A stretch of 64,000 nucleotides of DNA, taken from positions 1 to 64,000 of the forward strand of contig CALLMH010000052.1 of assembly GCA_938007965.1 (NCBI GenBank). The letters are read 5' to 3'. Below are positions 18,842 to 29,065 of this stretch, one piece after another (position 1 is the first letter of the stretch; each line of letters starts with the position of its first letter). The notes under the pieces were generated by a model. That model did no database searches. It had not been told where the DNA came from and was given only the letters and a program-made list of their open reading frames with translations. The position numbers and the translations under genes are program-made. Source of the DNA: an uncultured Saprospiraceae bacterium (GTDB lineage Bacteria; Bacteroidota; Bacteroidia; Chitinophagales; Saprospiraceae).

Positions 18842-21019
18842 TTATTTTACGGTTACTTGAGTAGATAGTGCCGCTGTAGCTCCTAATGCTGTAGATCTTT
18901 CAGTAGGTAATGAAGTACCTATGAATATATCATAAATGCCTTTTTCGAGTTTCAAGTCTCCTTTTTCTGTATACTTAGAAAATGCTTTCTGATCAAGTTC
19001 GATTTCTATCTTCTGATCGGAATTTGCTTTGACACTAACTCTTTTGAAACTTCTCAGATCGAAATTTGTATCCGTCTCTGATTTGTTTGTCTTTCTGACA
19101 TATACCTGGACTACTTCTTCTGCATCTATATCCGAATTGTTCTTTACATCGAATGTTAGTTTTAGTTTTTGATTCTTTTTGAATTTCTTCTTATTACACT
19201 TTAGATTAGTGAGGTGTATATCGGCATAGCTCAATCCAAATCCAAATGGGTAAAGCGGCTCTTTGTCCAGATACCTGTATGTTCTGTTTTTCATATTGTA
19301 ATCTTCATATGGCGGTAGATCATCTATCGTTTTTACGAATGTTACGGGCAGTTTTCCGGATGGAGAAGCTTTACCATATATAAGGTCTCCGACAGCCTGA
19401 CCACCTTGCTCTCCAGGATACCATGCATAGAGGATAGCGTCTGCCATTTCATGTACTTCGGGACTCGATATAGCGCTTCCCCCTGTGATGACGACGATCA
19501 GTTTCTTAGCCTTACTGCGCATCAGTTTTAGAAATTCGATTTGGTGAGGAGGGAGGTTTATATACTCTCTATCTCCGAAGGTAGGGGAGGCGATCGCTTC
19601 TCCTTCTTCTCCTTCTAGTAACTGAGTGATACCCATACATGCTATGGTTACGTCTGCTACTTCTGCCTCTTCAGAGTACCAGTCCATTGGATTTACATTA
19701 GGCCGGTCCATGAGAGAACCTTGTACATATCTTATCGCCGTGTGATCTGATACATTATCAGCTATACCTTCTAATATGGTTCTTAGGTTTGGACTTATTC
19801 CATAATAGTTAGCGAGTAATGCTTGCGCGTTTGCCGCCATCGGTCCCGTGACGAATACATTTCTCATATCTGGTGATAGTGGAAGCACGCCATCATTCTT
19901 GAGCATGACGATTGACTTTCGTGCAGCTTCATAAGTAAGATCTATATGTTCTTTGCTTCTCACCACTTCTGTGCCTATATTATCAAAAGAGACGCTTCCT
20001 TCAGGATCGAATAATCCTAACTTGAATCTCGTCAGCATAACCTGCTTTAGATTTTTATCTACTTCTTCTTCTGTTGTGAACCCTTGATTGATAGACTCTA
20101 CTATAGCTGGATAAGTATTTCCACAATTAAGATTGCATCCCATATTGAGCGCAATCGCTGCAGCTTCTTCTTTGGACTTAGCTATCATGTGGCCTTGGTA
20201 GAAGTCCTGGATAGCCCAACAATCAGACACAAAATAACCATCAAATTTCCATTTCTCCCTCAGCACATCTCTCATCAAATATGAGTGAGCATTACACACC
20301 TGACCATTAGTTCTATTGTATGCGCCCATGACTCCCTCTACATCGGCTTCAGTTACTAATGCCTCGAATGCTGGTAAATATGTATTCCACAGATCATGAT
20401 CAGATACTACAGCATCAAATACATGTCGTAATTTTTCTGGGCCACTGTGTACAGCATAGTGTTTTGCCATAGCTGCTACTTTCAAAACTTCACCATCCCC
20501 TTGCAATCCATTGACGAAGGAGACACCCATACGACTAATCAAGTGAGGGTCTTCTCCATAAGTTTCTTGACCACGTCCCCATCTCGGATCTCGGAACAAA
20601 TTGACATTTGGTGACCAATATGTAAGACCTGCATAGCGGTCCATGTAATCTACTTTTTTATTAGCATTATATTTTGCCCTTCCTTCATCTGAGATAGCTA
20701 TCCCTATCCTATGCATGAGATCTGTGTCGAATGTAGCGGCTAGTCCTATAGCTTGAGGGAATACTGTTGCTTTTCCATTTCTCGCGATTCCATGAAGGCA
20801 TTCATTCCACCAATTATACTTTCTTACGCCTAGCCTTGGAACAGCTGGAGAATCAAACATCAGCTGGCTCGCTTTCTCCTCTAGTGTCATTTTGCTTATG
20901 AGATCTCCTACACGCTTATCTATATCTACTGTCGGATCGTTAAATTTTTCATTGCTCGATTGACTATCAATGGTGGTGCTGGATAGGATGAGTGTAAGAA
21001 GCAAAAACAGATATTTCAT
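18842..21019 (-). CDS. GH3 family glycoside hydrolase, probable beta-xylosidase
   Basis: A 725-residue exported enzyme with a signal peptide ending near STTIDS. It has the (beta/alpha)8 domain with KMTLEEKASQLM, the substrate-binding KHYAVHSGPE, and the nucleophile Asp in YFVSDCWAI; then the alpha/beta sandwich domain (VIVVITGGSA ... ADAILYAWYPGEQGGQAVGD) and a C-terminal fibronectin-III-like domain (LKLTFDVKNNSDIDAEEVVQ VYV). YNWWNECLHG near residue 68 is typical of GH3 xylan 1,4-beta-xylosidases. It would release xylose from xylo-oligosaccharides, which the adjacent xylose genes can use. It is divergent from the kinase-HTH gene, so the two may share control in the 384-base spacer. Confidence 0.9.
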   Translation of the reverse strand: MKYLFLLLTLILSSTTIDSQSSNEKFNDPTVDIDKRVGDLISKMTLEEKASQLMFDSPAVPRLGVRKYNWWNECLHGIARNGKATVFPQAIGLAATFDTDLMHRIGIAISDEGRAKYNANKKVDYMDRYAGLTYWSPNVNLFRDPRWGRGQETYGEDPHLISRMGVSFVNGLQGDGEVLKVAAMAKHYAVHSGPEKLRHVFDAVVSDHDLWNTYLPAFEALVTEADVEGVMGAYNRTNGQVCNAHSYLMRDVLREKWKFDGYFVSDCWAIQDFYQGHMIAKSKEEAAAIALNMGCNLNCGNTYPAIVESINQGFTTEEEVDKNLKQVMLTRFKLGLFDPEGSVSFDNIGTEVVRSKEHIDLTYEAARKSIVMLKNDGVLPLSPDMRNVFVTGPMAANAQALLANYYGISPNLRTILEGIADNVSDHTAIRYVQGSLMDRPNVNPMDWYSEEAEVADVTIACMGITQLLEGEEGEAIASPTFGDREYINLPPHQIEFLKLMRSKAKKLIVVITGGSAISSPEVHEMADAILYAWYPGEQGGQAVGDLIYGKASPSGKLPVTFVKTIDDLPPYEDYNMKNRTYRYLDKEPLYPFGFGLSYADIHLTNLKCNKKKFKKNQKLKLTFDVKNNSDIDAEEVVQVYVRKTNKSETDTNFDLRSFKRVSVKANSDQKIEIELDQKAFSKYTEKGDLKLEKGIYDIFIGTSLPTERSTALGATAALSTQVTVK

Positions 21020-21403
21020 AATTATTATTTTCTACGATGTGAAATTGTATAAAAAGTGTTTGAGTCAATGGAATCTAATTTCTACACAAAATGTTTCAGT
21101 TCCACTTTTTATTTTATTGAATAACGAACTTTGATAATATTATGTGCATATACCATATATTCTGTAAAATAAATATTGGTGGCAAATAAACACAATTATA
21201 CTTCTTGTTCTTTAAATTGTTACTACTACAATGTATCTCTATTGAAAATATTATCTACTTCATTTCTACGTCTTTTTTTGCTGAAATCCTGATAATAATT
21301 ACTAGTTTTGCAGGAATTTTGAAATCTTAATATTCTTATTTTAATAGGTATCACCTAGATACTATGTAAGGATGAAAAGGTCATTTGTTAAATCATATTT
21401 TTA
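21020..21403. other. Divergent regulatory spacer, GH3 and kinase-HTH genes
   Basis: An AT-rich 384-base spacer that should contain promoters in both directions. On the plus strand TTTTTTTG (ending 21280) and TAGTTTTG (21303-21310) form a likely promoter for the kinase-HTH gene with a ~22 base spacing and a leader of roughly 85 bases. No clear palindromic operator was found. Confidence 0.45.
21278..21310 (+). promoter_or_regulatory. Probable promoter of the xylulokinase-HTH gene
   Basis: TTG at 21278-21280 and TAGTTTTG at 21303-21310, 22 bases apart, fit the Bacteroidota pattern though the spacing is at the long end. Confidence 0.45.
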
Positions 21404-23371
21404 ATGTATACAATCGGATACGACATAGGGAGCACTACAATAAAAGCATCGCTCGTTGATATGAAGACGAATGCGGTAGTGGGGATTGTTCAGTCACCTG
21501 CCCAAGAGTTAGATATTATATCTAGAAAGTCTGGTTGGTCCGAACAGCATCCATATACTTGGTGGAATAATATGTGCCACGCTACTAGTTTGTTACTGAA
21601 TCAGACAGGAGTATCTCCGCACAAAATTAAGAGCGTAGGCATTGCTTATCAAATGCATGGTCTGGTTCTTATAGATAGATCGATGCAGGTGCTTAGGCCT
21701 TCGATCATCTGGAGTGATAGTAGAGCCACACATATCGGTGAAGCGGCATTTACTGATCTCGGTTCTGATTATTGTATGGACAATTTACTTAATTCTCCGG
21801 GTAACTTTACCGCTTCGAAGCTGAAGTGGGTTAAGGATAATGAACCAGAGTTATACTCCAAAATCTATAAAGTATTACTTCCTGGTGATTATATCGCAAT
21901 GAAATTATCAGGAGAGGTGACCACTACGATAGGAGGACTATCAGAGTCTATTCTGTGGGATTTCAAACAGAAGGATATTGCTCAAGATGTACTAAGCTAT
22001 TACGGGATTGATAGAGAGTTGATTCCTAATCTAGTGGATGTTTTTACAGCAGATTTGAAAATTACAACTGCGGCTGCAAAGGAAATTGGATTGAAAGCGG
22101 GGACGATAGTATCTTATCGGGCGGGCGATCAACCGAATAATGCACTGTCCCTAAATGTAATGAATCCTGGAGAATTGACCGCTACTAGTGGAACATCTGG
22201 GGTAGTCTACGCAGTGACTGATAAGCTGATGTCTGATCAGAAAAATAGAATTAATTCATTTACGCATGTGAATTATACTAAAAAATTGGATAGTATAGGT
22301 GTACTGCTCTGTATCAATGGGGCGGGTATTCAGTATTCGTGGATAAAACATCAAATCGCTCGAACGAATCAGTCTTATGACGATATGGAGCGTATGATTA
22401 AGAGTGTACCAATCGGGTCAGAGAGACTTTGTGTACTTCCATTTGGCAATGGGGCAGAGCGAATGTTCAACAATAATAATATAGCATCACATATCCTCAA
22501 TATAGAATTCAACAGGCATAGTCGCGCTCATATATACAGGGCGTCACTAGAGGGAGTTGCGTTTAGTTTCGTACATGGTATCAATATGCTCAAAGAGATG
22601 GGTATTGACTCTGAGCACATTAATGTTGGAAATGATAATATGTTTCGGTCGGCTACATTTTCGTCTACTATAGCTACACTGATCGGTTGTCAGATAGATG
22701 TCTACGATACTACAGGCGCAGTAGGTGCAGCGAGAGCTAGCCAAGTGGCGAGTGGTCACTTTTCTAATATTGCGGAGGCATTCAGTGACCTCAGTCCCAT
22801 TAAAGTATTCCAACCATCTATGGATTATGGTTTATGCAGTCAAGCATACAGTTATTGGTTGTCAAATCTGAGTAAAGCAAAAAATACTAATTTCGAAAGC
22901 AACCAAAAAATAAAGCAACTCAATGAAAATAAAAAGTCATTGATAAAATCATTGAGCGAAAATCAACAGAAAGTAATCTCACAAGGACTAATCATCGATA
23001 AGTTGAAATCAGAATTGAGTAAAGTGAATAAAACACTTAATAATGCTGATAAGAATTCCCTGAATGTAAATACACTGAGGAATAAAATATATGGATTATT
23101 GAAGGATATCGATAAAGAAGATTCTCTTGGTGGTAATCTGAAATATCTGAATAATGATTTTATTCAAAGAGTATCTGAGAAACATCCATCTTTATCTCTT
23201 GATAACCTTAAGTTATGCTATCTAGTCAAAATGAAACTATCTTCAAAAGAGATAGCTTCGAGTTTGAATATATCTCTGAGAGGTGTGGAGACACGCAGAT
23301 ATAGACTTAAGAAAAGATTAGATATTCCCACAGATTCATCTTTGACGGAGTATCTTCTAAGCATCAAATAA
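21404..23371 (+). CDS. Xylulokinase fused to a coiled coil and a LuxR-type HTH domain
   Basis: Residues 1-487 are a complete FGGY-family xylulokinase, closely similar to XylB at 26501: N-terminal phosphate loop YDIGSTTIKASLVD, substrate motif GIAYQMHGLVL, catalytic base Asp in YRAGDQPNNALSL, and the ATP-binding TSGTSGVVYAV. XylB ends here, but this protein continues for 168 residues: a Lys/Asn/Glu-rich coiled coil (about 497-550) and a LuxR/GerE-like HTH (about 597-640; LKLCYLVKMKLSSKEIAS, LNISLRGVETRRYRLKK), the C-terminal type found in large Bacteroidota regulators. It is divergent from a GH3 xylosidase and convergent with the xylBA-symporter operon. I infer a xylulose-sensing regulator or bifunctional enzyme that controls the locus. 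Catalytic residues look intact, so kinase activity may remain. The join lies in one continuous frame. Confidence 0.88.
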   Translation: MYTIGYDIGSTTIKASLVDMKTNAVVGIVQSPAQELDIISRKSGWSEQHPYTWWNNMCHATSLLLNQTGVSPHKIKSVGIAYQMHGLVLIDRSMQVLRPSIIWSDSRATHIGEAAFTDLGSDYCMDNLLNSPGNFTASKLKWVKDNEPELYSKIYKVLLPGDYIAMKLSGEVTTTIGGLSESILWDFKQKDIAQDVLSYYGIDRELIPNLVDVFTADLKITTAAAKEIGLKAGTIVSYRAGDQPNNALSLNVMNPGELTATSGTSGVVYAVTDKLMSDQKNRINSFTHVNYTKKLDSIGVLLCINGAGIQYSWIKHQIARTNQSYDDMERMIKSVPIGSERLCVLPFGNGAERMFNNNNIASHILNIEFNRHSRAHIYRASLEGVAFSFVHGINMLKEMGIDSEHINVGNDNMFRSATFSSTIATLIGCQIDVYDTTGAVGAARASQVASGHFSNIAEAFSDLSPIKVFQPSMDYGLCSQAYSYWLSNLSKAKNTNFESNQKIKQLNENKKSLIKSLSENQQKVISQGLIIDKLKSELSKVNKTLNNADKNSLNVNTLRNKIYGLLKDIDKEDSLGGNLKYLNNDFIQRVSEKHPSLSLDNLKLCYLVKMKLSSKEIASSLNISLRGVETRRYRLKKRLDIPTDSSLTEYLLSIK

Positions 23372-23396
23372 GACTATAGGTCTAGCAATAAATAGG

Positions 23397-23431
23397 AAGA
23401 CCGATCCATTTTTTCAATAGATCGGTCTTTA
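23397..23431. terminator. Bidirectional terminator
   Basis: AAGACCGATC (23397-23406) pairs perfectly with GATCGGTCTT (23420-23429) over a 13-base A/T loop, with T or A tracts on both sides. It separates the convergent kinase-HTH gene and the symporter gene. Confidence 0.88.
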
Positions 23432-23455
23432 TATTTAGTAATGTTGATATCTTGA

Positions 23456-25087
23456 TTAACTGAAGTAAATCATTACGAATACTACAACCAATACTACAAA
23501 TAGAGAAGCAACGATATCTACCCAAGTATAGCTAGAAGCGTTTTCTTCTTTCTGCTTATCGGTAATTGATCCCATAGTTAATCCTTCTATAGACTTCATT
23601 GATTGTCTAGGTGTGAGTAGTGATACTACCACAGCTGTCGCTACACAATACAAGAAGAAGAAAGTAGAGAACTTAAGGAAATTCATATCTGCGATTGGGT
23701 ATAATATTCCATTTGGATCGAGGGAATCTTTCATCACCTCAAGTGTCAATCTTATGGCTGCAATCGCAAGTCCCGAAAATAGAGTAGCAAGTGCACCATT
23801 ATTATTGATACGACTAAAAAATATCCCAAGTAAAAATACAGCTGTGATCGGTGGAGCTATATATGCCTGTACACTTTGTAGGTAACCATACAATGCGCCT
23901 CCTGCCAAATCTTCAATCACGGGAACCCATGCTATACCCAATAGTACGACAACACCAGTTGCGAGTCGTCCCATGTTTACCATTTGCTTCTCAGTCGCTT
24001 GGGGTTTTATTTTCTTGTAGATGTCCATGGTGAATAAAGTAGAGCAACTATTAAAAACCGATGCCAAGGATGACATGAGTGCTGCCATCAAACCAGCGGC
24101 AACTAGTCCTCGTAATCCTGAAGGAAGCACCTGCATCATCAATGCTGGAAATGCTTGGTCTGGAGTATCATAAGCGAGCTCTCCTCTGAGATTCAATACC
24201 AATGCCACGATTCCTGGAATCAGAAATAGAAATACTGGCATCAATTTTAAGAATGCGCCAAAAATACTTCCTCTTCTTGCTTCTGTTATATTCTGAGCGG
24301 TAAGTACCCGTTGTACGATTACTTGATCCGTACACCAATACCATATACCGACTATGGTAGATGATAGCACTAGCCAATGCCAAGGGTAGTCATTGTCATC
24401 CATAGATCGCCACATATTCATATAGTCAGGTCTTACTTCTGTATTGACAGTGGCTACTACGCTCTCCCAGCCACCCGCAGCGGATAATCCAAGCACGGTA
24501 AGTGTAGCGGCACCTACTACTAAGATGATCGCTTGAAGCGTTTCAGTATACACAACTGCTCGCATCCCTCCAAGTACAGTGTAGATCCCTGTCAAAATCA
24601 CAGTAGCCAATGCTCCTGTCATAAATGGAATGTCTAATAATGTAGAGATTACGATCCCTCCCGCGTACAGTGTTACGGATACTTTAGTCAATACATATGC
24701 TGCAAGACTAAACAATGATAAAAACCATCTGGCTTTTTCTCCAAATCTTTTTTCCAAGAATTCGGGCATTGTGAATACGCCACTCCTGACATAGAAGGGA
24801 AGAAACAACCAGCCTAGGAGGATGACAACCCATGCGTGTAATTCATAGATCAATAGTGGAAATTTGTCAGCAGCTCCCGATCCTGCAAGTCCTACGACGT
24901 GCTCAGATCCAATATTGGAGGCGAAGATTGAAGCACCGACAACAAACCAGCCCATGTTTCGACCTGCCAAAAAATAGTCCTCACTGTTTTCATTTTTTTG
25001 ACGAATCACCCAATAAGCTATCGCTAGTAATAAAAGAAAATATCCGGCTATTACGATCCAGTCTAATGTTGATAATGAATTGCTCAT
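23456..25087 (-). CDS. Sodium:solute symporter (SSS/SGLT family), probable xylose transporter
   Basis: A 543-residue inner-membrane protein with about 14 membrane helices. Family motifs are the early EDYFLAGRNMGWFVVGASIF, SNIGSEHVVGLAGSG (sodium and sugar site), the KRFGEKARWF loop, GGMRAVVYTETLQ and RGLVAAGLMAALMSSLASVFNS, which match SGLT-type sugar symporters (vSGLT-like). It is the last gene of an operon after xylA (58-base gap) and xylB, so xylose is the likely substrate. The C-terminus ends in an additional membrane helix. Confidence 0.9.
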   Translation of the reverse strand: MSNSLSTLDWIVIAGYFLLLLAIAYWVIRQKNENSEDYFLAGRNMGWFVVGASIFASNIGSEHVVGLAGSGAADKFPLLIYELHAWVVILLGWLFLPFYVRSGVFTMPEFLEKRFGEKARWFLSLFSLAAYVLTKVSVTLYAGGIVISTLLDIPFMTGALATVILTGIYTVLGGMRAVVYTETLQAIILVVGAATLTVLGLSAAGGWESVVATVNTEVRPDYMNMWRSMDDNDYPWHWLVLSSTIVGIWYWCTDQVIVQRVLTAQNITEARRGSIFGAFLKLMPVFLFLIPGIVALVLNLRGELAYDTPDQAFPALMMQVLPSGLRGLVAAGLMAALMSSLASVFNSCSTLFTMDIYKKIKPQATEKQMVNMGRLATGVVVLLGIAWVPVIEDLAGGALYGYLQSVQAYIAPPITAVFLLGIFFSRINNNGALATLFSGLAIAAIRLTLEVMKDSLDPNGILYPIADMNFLKFSTFFFLYCVATAVVVSLLTPRQSMKSIEGLTMGSITDKQKEENASSYTWVDIVASLFVVLVVVFVMIYFS

Positions 25088-25145
25088 GTTGAAGTTTCAG
25101 TTTAGTTTTTAAGGTGCTTTTTAATATTTTGTAATGGATTGAGAT

Positions 25146-26456
25146 CTAAATATACATATTTATAATTTGCTCAAATAACTCTTGCTTTCCGCTTATTTGC
25201 TTTGGCTCACCATTGGCTTTAGCAATCTTACAGAGATCTTCTAGAGTAAGTTTCCCGTCTTCATATGACTTGCCGTCCCCATTGTCAAATGAGCTGTAGC
25301 GTTGTGATTTCAGCTTAGTATAATCAGAATTTGTAAGGATATCATCCGCTATGATCAAAGCTCTAGCAAATGCATCCATCCCCGATACATGCGCGATAAA
25401 TAGATCGTCTAAATCTGTACTGTTTCTTCGGATTTTTGCATCGAAGTTGATTCCACCAGTTGTGAATCCGTCCACTTCCAAGAAAACCATCATCATCTGT
25501 GTCAGCTCATAGATATCAACTGGAAACTGATCAGTATCCCATCCATTTTGATAATCTCCTCTATTGGCGTCCATACTACCGAGCATGCCTGCAGCTGCGG
25601 CTACTGTCATCTCATGTTCCATCGTATGCCCTGCCAGCGTAGCATGATTTACCTCTAAGTTGATCGCGAAATCGTCCATCAAGTTATATTCTCTTAAGAA
25701 TCCTATTACGGTTGCTGAATCGAAATCATATTGATGCTTTGAAGGTTCCATTGGTTTTGGTTCGATCAAGAAAGTCCCTGTGAATCCGTTCTTCCTGCCG
25801 TAGTCTTTAGCCATATGAAGGAATTGTGCCAGATGATCTACCTCACGTTTCATATCTGTATTGAGTATAGACATATATCCTTCTCTACCACCCCAAAATA
25901 CATAGTTTTCTCCACCTAGTTTGATTGTCGCATCGATCGCTCTTTTGATCTGTATTCCAGCTCTCGCGACCACATTGAAATCAGGGTTGGTGCTGGCACC
26001 GTTCATATATCTTGGGTGGGAAAATAGATTAGCTGTGCCCCATAGAAGTTTAATACCTGTGTCTTGCTGCTTCTGCTTTGCATAGTCGGTGATGATATCC
26101 ATCCGCTCCTCATATGTACTGATAGAGTCACCTTCATCTATAAGGTCAATGTCATGAAAGCAATAGTAAGGCGCTCCTATTTTGGTAATGAATTCGAATG
26201 CGGCATCCATTTTGTTTTTAGCCCTCTCTATTGGGTCAGAAGCATCCAACCATGGCATCGGACGGGTAGCTGCACCAAATGGATCGCCACCACCACCGCA
26301 TAAGGTATGCCAGTAGGCAACTGCAAATTTGAAGTGATCTTTTAATTTCTTCCCTCGGATCGTTTTGTTCTCGTCGTACCATCTGAAAGCTAGTGGATTC
26401 TTAGATTCTCTACCTTCGAATTTTATCTTATCAATATCATTAAAATATGAGCTCAT
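25146..26456 (-). CDS. xylA: Xylose isomerase
   Basis: XylA converts D-xylose to D-xylulose in the cytoplasm. The 436-residue length is that of class II enzymes. Catalytic and metal-binding motifs are present: [15 protein letters not shown] (base His), [29 protein letters not shown] (metal Glu), [15 protein letters not shown] and [17 protein letters not shown] (metal Asp). It lies between xylB (44-base gap) and the symporter (58-base gap) on the minus strand, forming one operon. Confidence 0.98.
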   Translation of the reverse strand: MSSYFNDIDKIKFEGRESKNPLAFRWYDENKTIRGKKLKDHFKFAVAYWHTLCGGGGDPFGAATRPMPWLDASDPIERAKNKMDAAFEFITKIGAPYYCFHDIDLIDEGDSISTYEERMDIITDYAKQKQQDTGIKLLWGTANLFSHPRYMNGASTNPDFNVVARAGIQIKRAIDATIKLGGENYVFWGGREGYMSILNTDMKREVDHLAQFLHMAKDYGRKNGFTGTFLIEPKPMEPSKHQYDFDSATVIGFLREYNLMDDFAINLEVNHATLAGHTMEHEMTVAAAAGMLGSMDANRGDYQNGWDTDQFPVDIYELTQMMMVFLEVDGFTTGGINFDAKIRRNSTDLDDLFIAHVSGMDAFARALIIADDILTNSDYTKLKSQRYSSFDNGDGKSYEDGKLTLEDLCKIAKANGEPKQISGKQELFEQIINMYI

Positions 26457-26500
26457 TTATTGTTGTTTTGTATTTTTATTTATTTTATTGTAAATCTTTA

Positions 26501-27985
26501 TTACGGTTCTATCAGCTTATCAAGACATTGTTTCCAGTCTCCATATGCCGCTTCATAATTCTCATTTGAAGTAGGTACGTATTCTTTTATTATTCTATTA
26601 TTAGATATCGCTTCTGATATAGATGTGAAGTGATCGATTCCGATACCGCTCGCTTTCGCGGCTCCGATAGCTCCTGTCGTCTCTACCATCTGTATCGAGC
26701 AGTCAAGTAAGTTTGCTAACGTATTTGAAAAAGTAGGGGATTGAAACAAATTATCATTTCCAACCCTTATATTTTTAGGAGTCACGCCTAGTTCATTAAG
26801 GATTTTTATACCATATACAAATGAGAATGCTATGCCTTCTAGCGCAGCTCTGTAGAAGTGCTCTCGTTGATGTAAGTTGAATTGGACATTGTTGAATTGT
26901 GCTCCGAGTTGCTTATTGTTAAACATTCGTTCCGCTCCATTTCCATAAGGCAGTATTTTTAGACCTAGTGATCCTACGGGGATTTTATCGACCATCAATT
27001 CCATATCCGAATAGGAGATGTCGGCGTTTGACATTTGTTGTCTAATCCAAGCATATTGGCTGCCTGCTCCATTTATACATAGTAATTGGCCGATCCGTGG
27101 TGTGTCTTTTGAGTGGTTTACATGTGCAAAACTATTAACTCTAGATTGAGAATCATAGCTGATCGTATCTGAAACTCCATATACTACTCCTGAGGTGCCA
27201 CCAGTAGCGGCAATTTCTCCGGGATTCATTACATTAAGAGATAATGCATTATTCGGTTGATCGCCTGCACGATATGTTATTAAAGTTCCTTCCTTTAGAC
27301 CTGTTTCGGTGGATGCGGTATGAGATACTTGGCCTTGTGGTGCAAAGTTTTCTACAATGTCAGGGACTAGATTGCTGTCTATTTTATAATGATCCAAGAG
27401 CTCATTTGCGATAGTATGATTTTTGAAATCCCAAAAGATTCCTTCGGATAGACCTGTAATGGTTGTATTTATTTCTCCGGATAGCTTCATAGCAATAAAG
27501 TCACCGGGCAGCATAGCCTTGTGTATCTTATTATAGATGTTGGGCTCATTATGCTGAACCCACTTTAATTTGGAAGCGGTAAAGTTGCCAGGAGAATTGA
27601 GCAAGTGCCCAAGACAGTACTCATGACCTAGATCATGGAAAGCCTTGTCACCGATCTCTACTGCTCGGCTATCACACCAAATAATAGATGGCCTCAGTGG
27701 GTTTTGGTCTTTGTCGACGAGGACAAGACCGTGCATCTGATACGCTATTCCGATAGATTTTATCTGGTCTGGGTTGGTGTTAGTACTTGAGATTAATTTT
27801 TTCGTGGTGATGCATACGGCATCCCACCATGCGCCAGGGTCCTGCTCCGCCCATCCTTCGTTGGCGGCTATCATTTCCATTTCATTGTCTGGGTACGATA
27901 CTAATTTTACAACTTTTCCGCTCTCAAGATCTAGTAGAGATGCTTTTACCGAGGAGCTCCCTATGTCATATCCGATACTAAACAT
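26501..27985 (-). CDS. xylB: Xylulokinase
   Basis: XylB phosphorylates D-xylulose to xylulose-5-phosphate for the pentose phosphate pathway. This 494-residue FGGY kinase has the N-terminal loop YDIGSSSVKASLLD, GIAYQMHGLVLVD, the catalytic Asp in YRAGDQPNNALSL and ATP-site GGTSGVVYGV. It is the first gene of the xylB-xylA-symporter operon. It is a clear paralogue of the kinase half of the gene at 21404 but stops at the end of the kinase fold. The ~384 bases upstream should hold the operon promoter; no good TAnnTTTG box was seen. Confidence 0.96.
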   Translation of the reverse strand: MFSIGYDIGSSSVKASLLDLESGKVVKLVSYPDNEMEMIAANEGWAEQDPGAWWDAVCITTKKLISSTNTNPDQIKSIGIAYQMHGLVLVDKDQNPLRPSIIWCDSRAVEIGDKAFHDLGHEYCLGHLLNSPGNFTASKLKWVQHNEPNIYNKIHKAMLPGDFIAMKLSGEINTTITGLSEGIFWDFKNHTIANELLDHYKIDSNLVPDIVENFAPQGQVSHTASTETGLKEGTLITYRAGDQPNNALSLNVMNPGEIAATGGTSGVVYGVSDTISYDSQSRVNSFAHVNHSKDTPRIGQLLCINGAGSQYAWIRQQMSNADISYSDMELMVDKIPVGSLGLKILPYGNGAERMFNNKQLGAQFNNVQFNLHQREHFYRAALEGIAFSFVYGIKILNELGVTPKNIRVGNDNLFQSPTFSNTLANLLDCSIQMVETTGAIGAAKASGIGIDHFTSISEAISNNRIIKEYVPTSNENYEAAYGDWKQCLDKLIEP

Positions 27986-28369
27986 TCTGTAATTTGAAAT
28001 TTAATGGGTGTGAGATTAAATTTTGAATCAAGGGCATATTGTAAATTTTATATTTGTTTTTGATTCGTAAAGAAAGTGAAAATATCGTTTGGGAGGTAGG
28101 TGCGGTTACTACATCTTTACATCCTTATGATTTTTTGGTACGTCATTGTTACATCATTTGTGTTCTTAGAGAGGGAGTGAGTTGCAATTACAATTATCAA
28201 CTAAAAATAGGTTAATCATTTCAGAAGCGGTGATAAAGATCGGTCATATAATGAGGTTGCTGGCTATTTACGAATACCTCTAATCTAGATTTCGATATCA
28301 AGTAGTATAGTCATATATGGCGTCTATATTCTACAATCTCGACGAGCTAAATAAGATATTTTTAATAAC
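27986..28369. other. Gene-free spacer upstream of the xyl operon
   Basis: This spacer should contain the promoter and operator of xylBA-symporter at its left end. No coding frame, hairpin or recognisable promoter was found. Confidence 0.35.
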
Positions 28370-28951
28370 TCATTTCATGAATGATACCATATCATCTTGT
28401 AATGCTTGCTGTTTATTTCTAGCATACCAAGTGTGCAGTGGGATATTGTAAGACTCACCGGCTGCGAGTAGAGATTTTACGAGTTGTTGTGCTTCGGCTG
28501 GTCTTGGGCCGTAGGATTTTATTAAGTTGTAGTCTTCATCCAATTGGATTAGAATAGGGATAGATCTACTTCTACCATCCGTAAGGTGAGCATCTATCAG
28601 TTCTTCATTTTCGTCTCTATAGATGAATTTTAGATTAATTTTTCCTGAACTTAATTCTGCGATTTTATTGATTACGGGATTGATCTGTGAAGCGTCCCCA
28701 CACCAATGCTCCGTGATCACTAGCCAGTTAGAAGGTTGATCTACGTGATCAATAGCGCTGATGAGATCTTCTCGAAGTTTTATCTTTCTATCTAATCGCG
28801 ACTGTCGGCTCCAGTTTTGTGGTAGATACTCGGCAAATTTGCTTTTATCTCCCATATCAATTTCGGCTTGGAAGTTTGCAAGATATTGTCGGTAGCTTAT
28901 CGCTCTATCGAAGTATGATTTGTAGTCAATAGTCTTTGATGAATCTTGCAT
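28370..28951 (-). CDS. Thioredoxin-fold family protein
   Basis: A 193-residue cytoplasmic protein with a thioredoxin-like core: strand WLVITEHWCGDASQINPVI followed by the helix, then LKFIYRDENEELIDAHL and the cis-Pro region RSIPILIQLDEDYN. The active-site motif is WCGDA, with one cysteine and no resolving Cys, as in a Bacteroidota group annotated as thioredoxin family protein. So a classical dithiol oxidoreductase role is doubtful. No signal peptide is seen. It stands alone, downstream of parE on the same strand (gap 114 bases). Confidence 0.8.
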   Translation of the reverse strand: MQDSSKTIDYKSYFDRAISYRQYLANFQAEIDMGDKSKFAEYLPQNWSRQSRLDRKIKLREDLISAIDHVDQPSNWLVITEHWCGDASQINPVINKIAELSSGKINLKFIYRDENEELIDAHLTDGRSRSIPILIQLDEDYNLIKSYGPRPAEAQQLVKSLLAAGESYNIPLHTWYARNKQQALQDDMVSFMK

Positions 28952-29065
28952 TTTGCTTTCTAGTTTAGTCCGTTATATTGCTGATGGCAATTATGAGAAT
29001 GTAGTATCTTCTATTTTGTGCATCATGTTTCACTATAGCACCATTTATTATTAGGATATGAGATA

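Noticed and set aside
21219..28112. GTTACTAC present upstream of both xyl transcription units (21219 and 28105)
   Set aside because: An 8-base match between two ~384-base spacers is expected by chance, so it is not offered as an operator.
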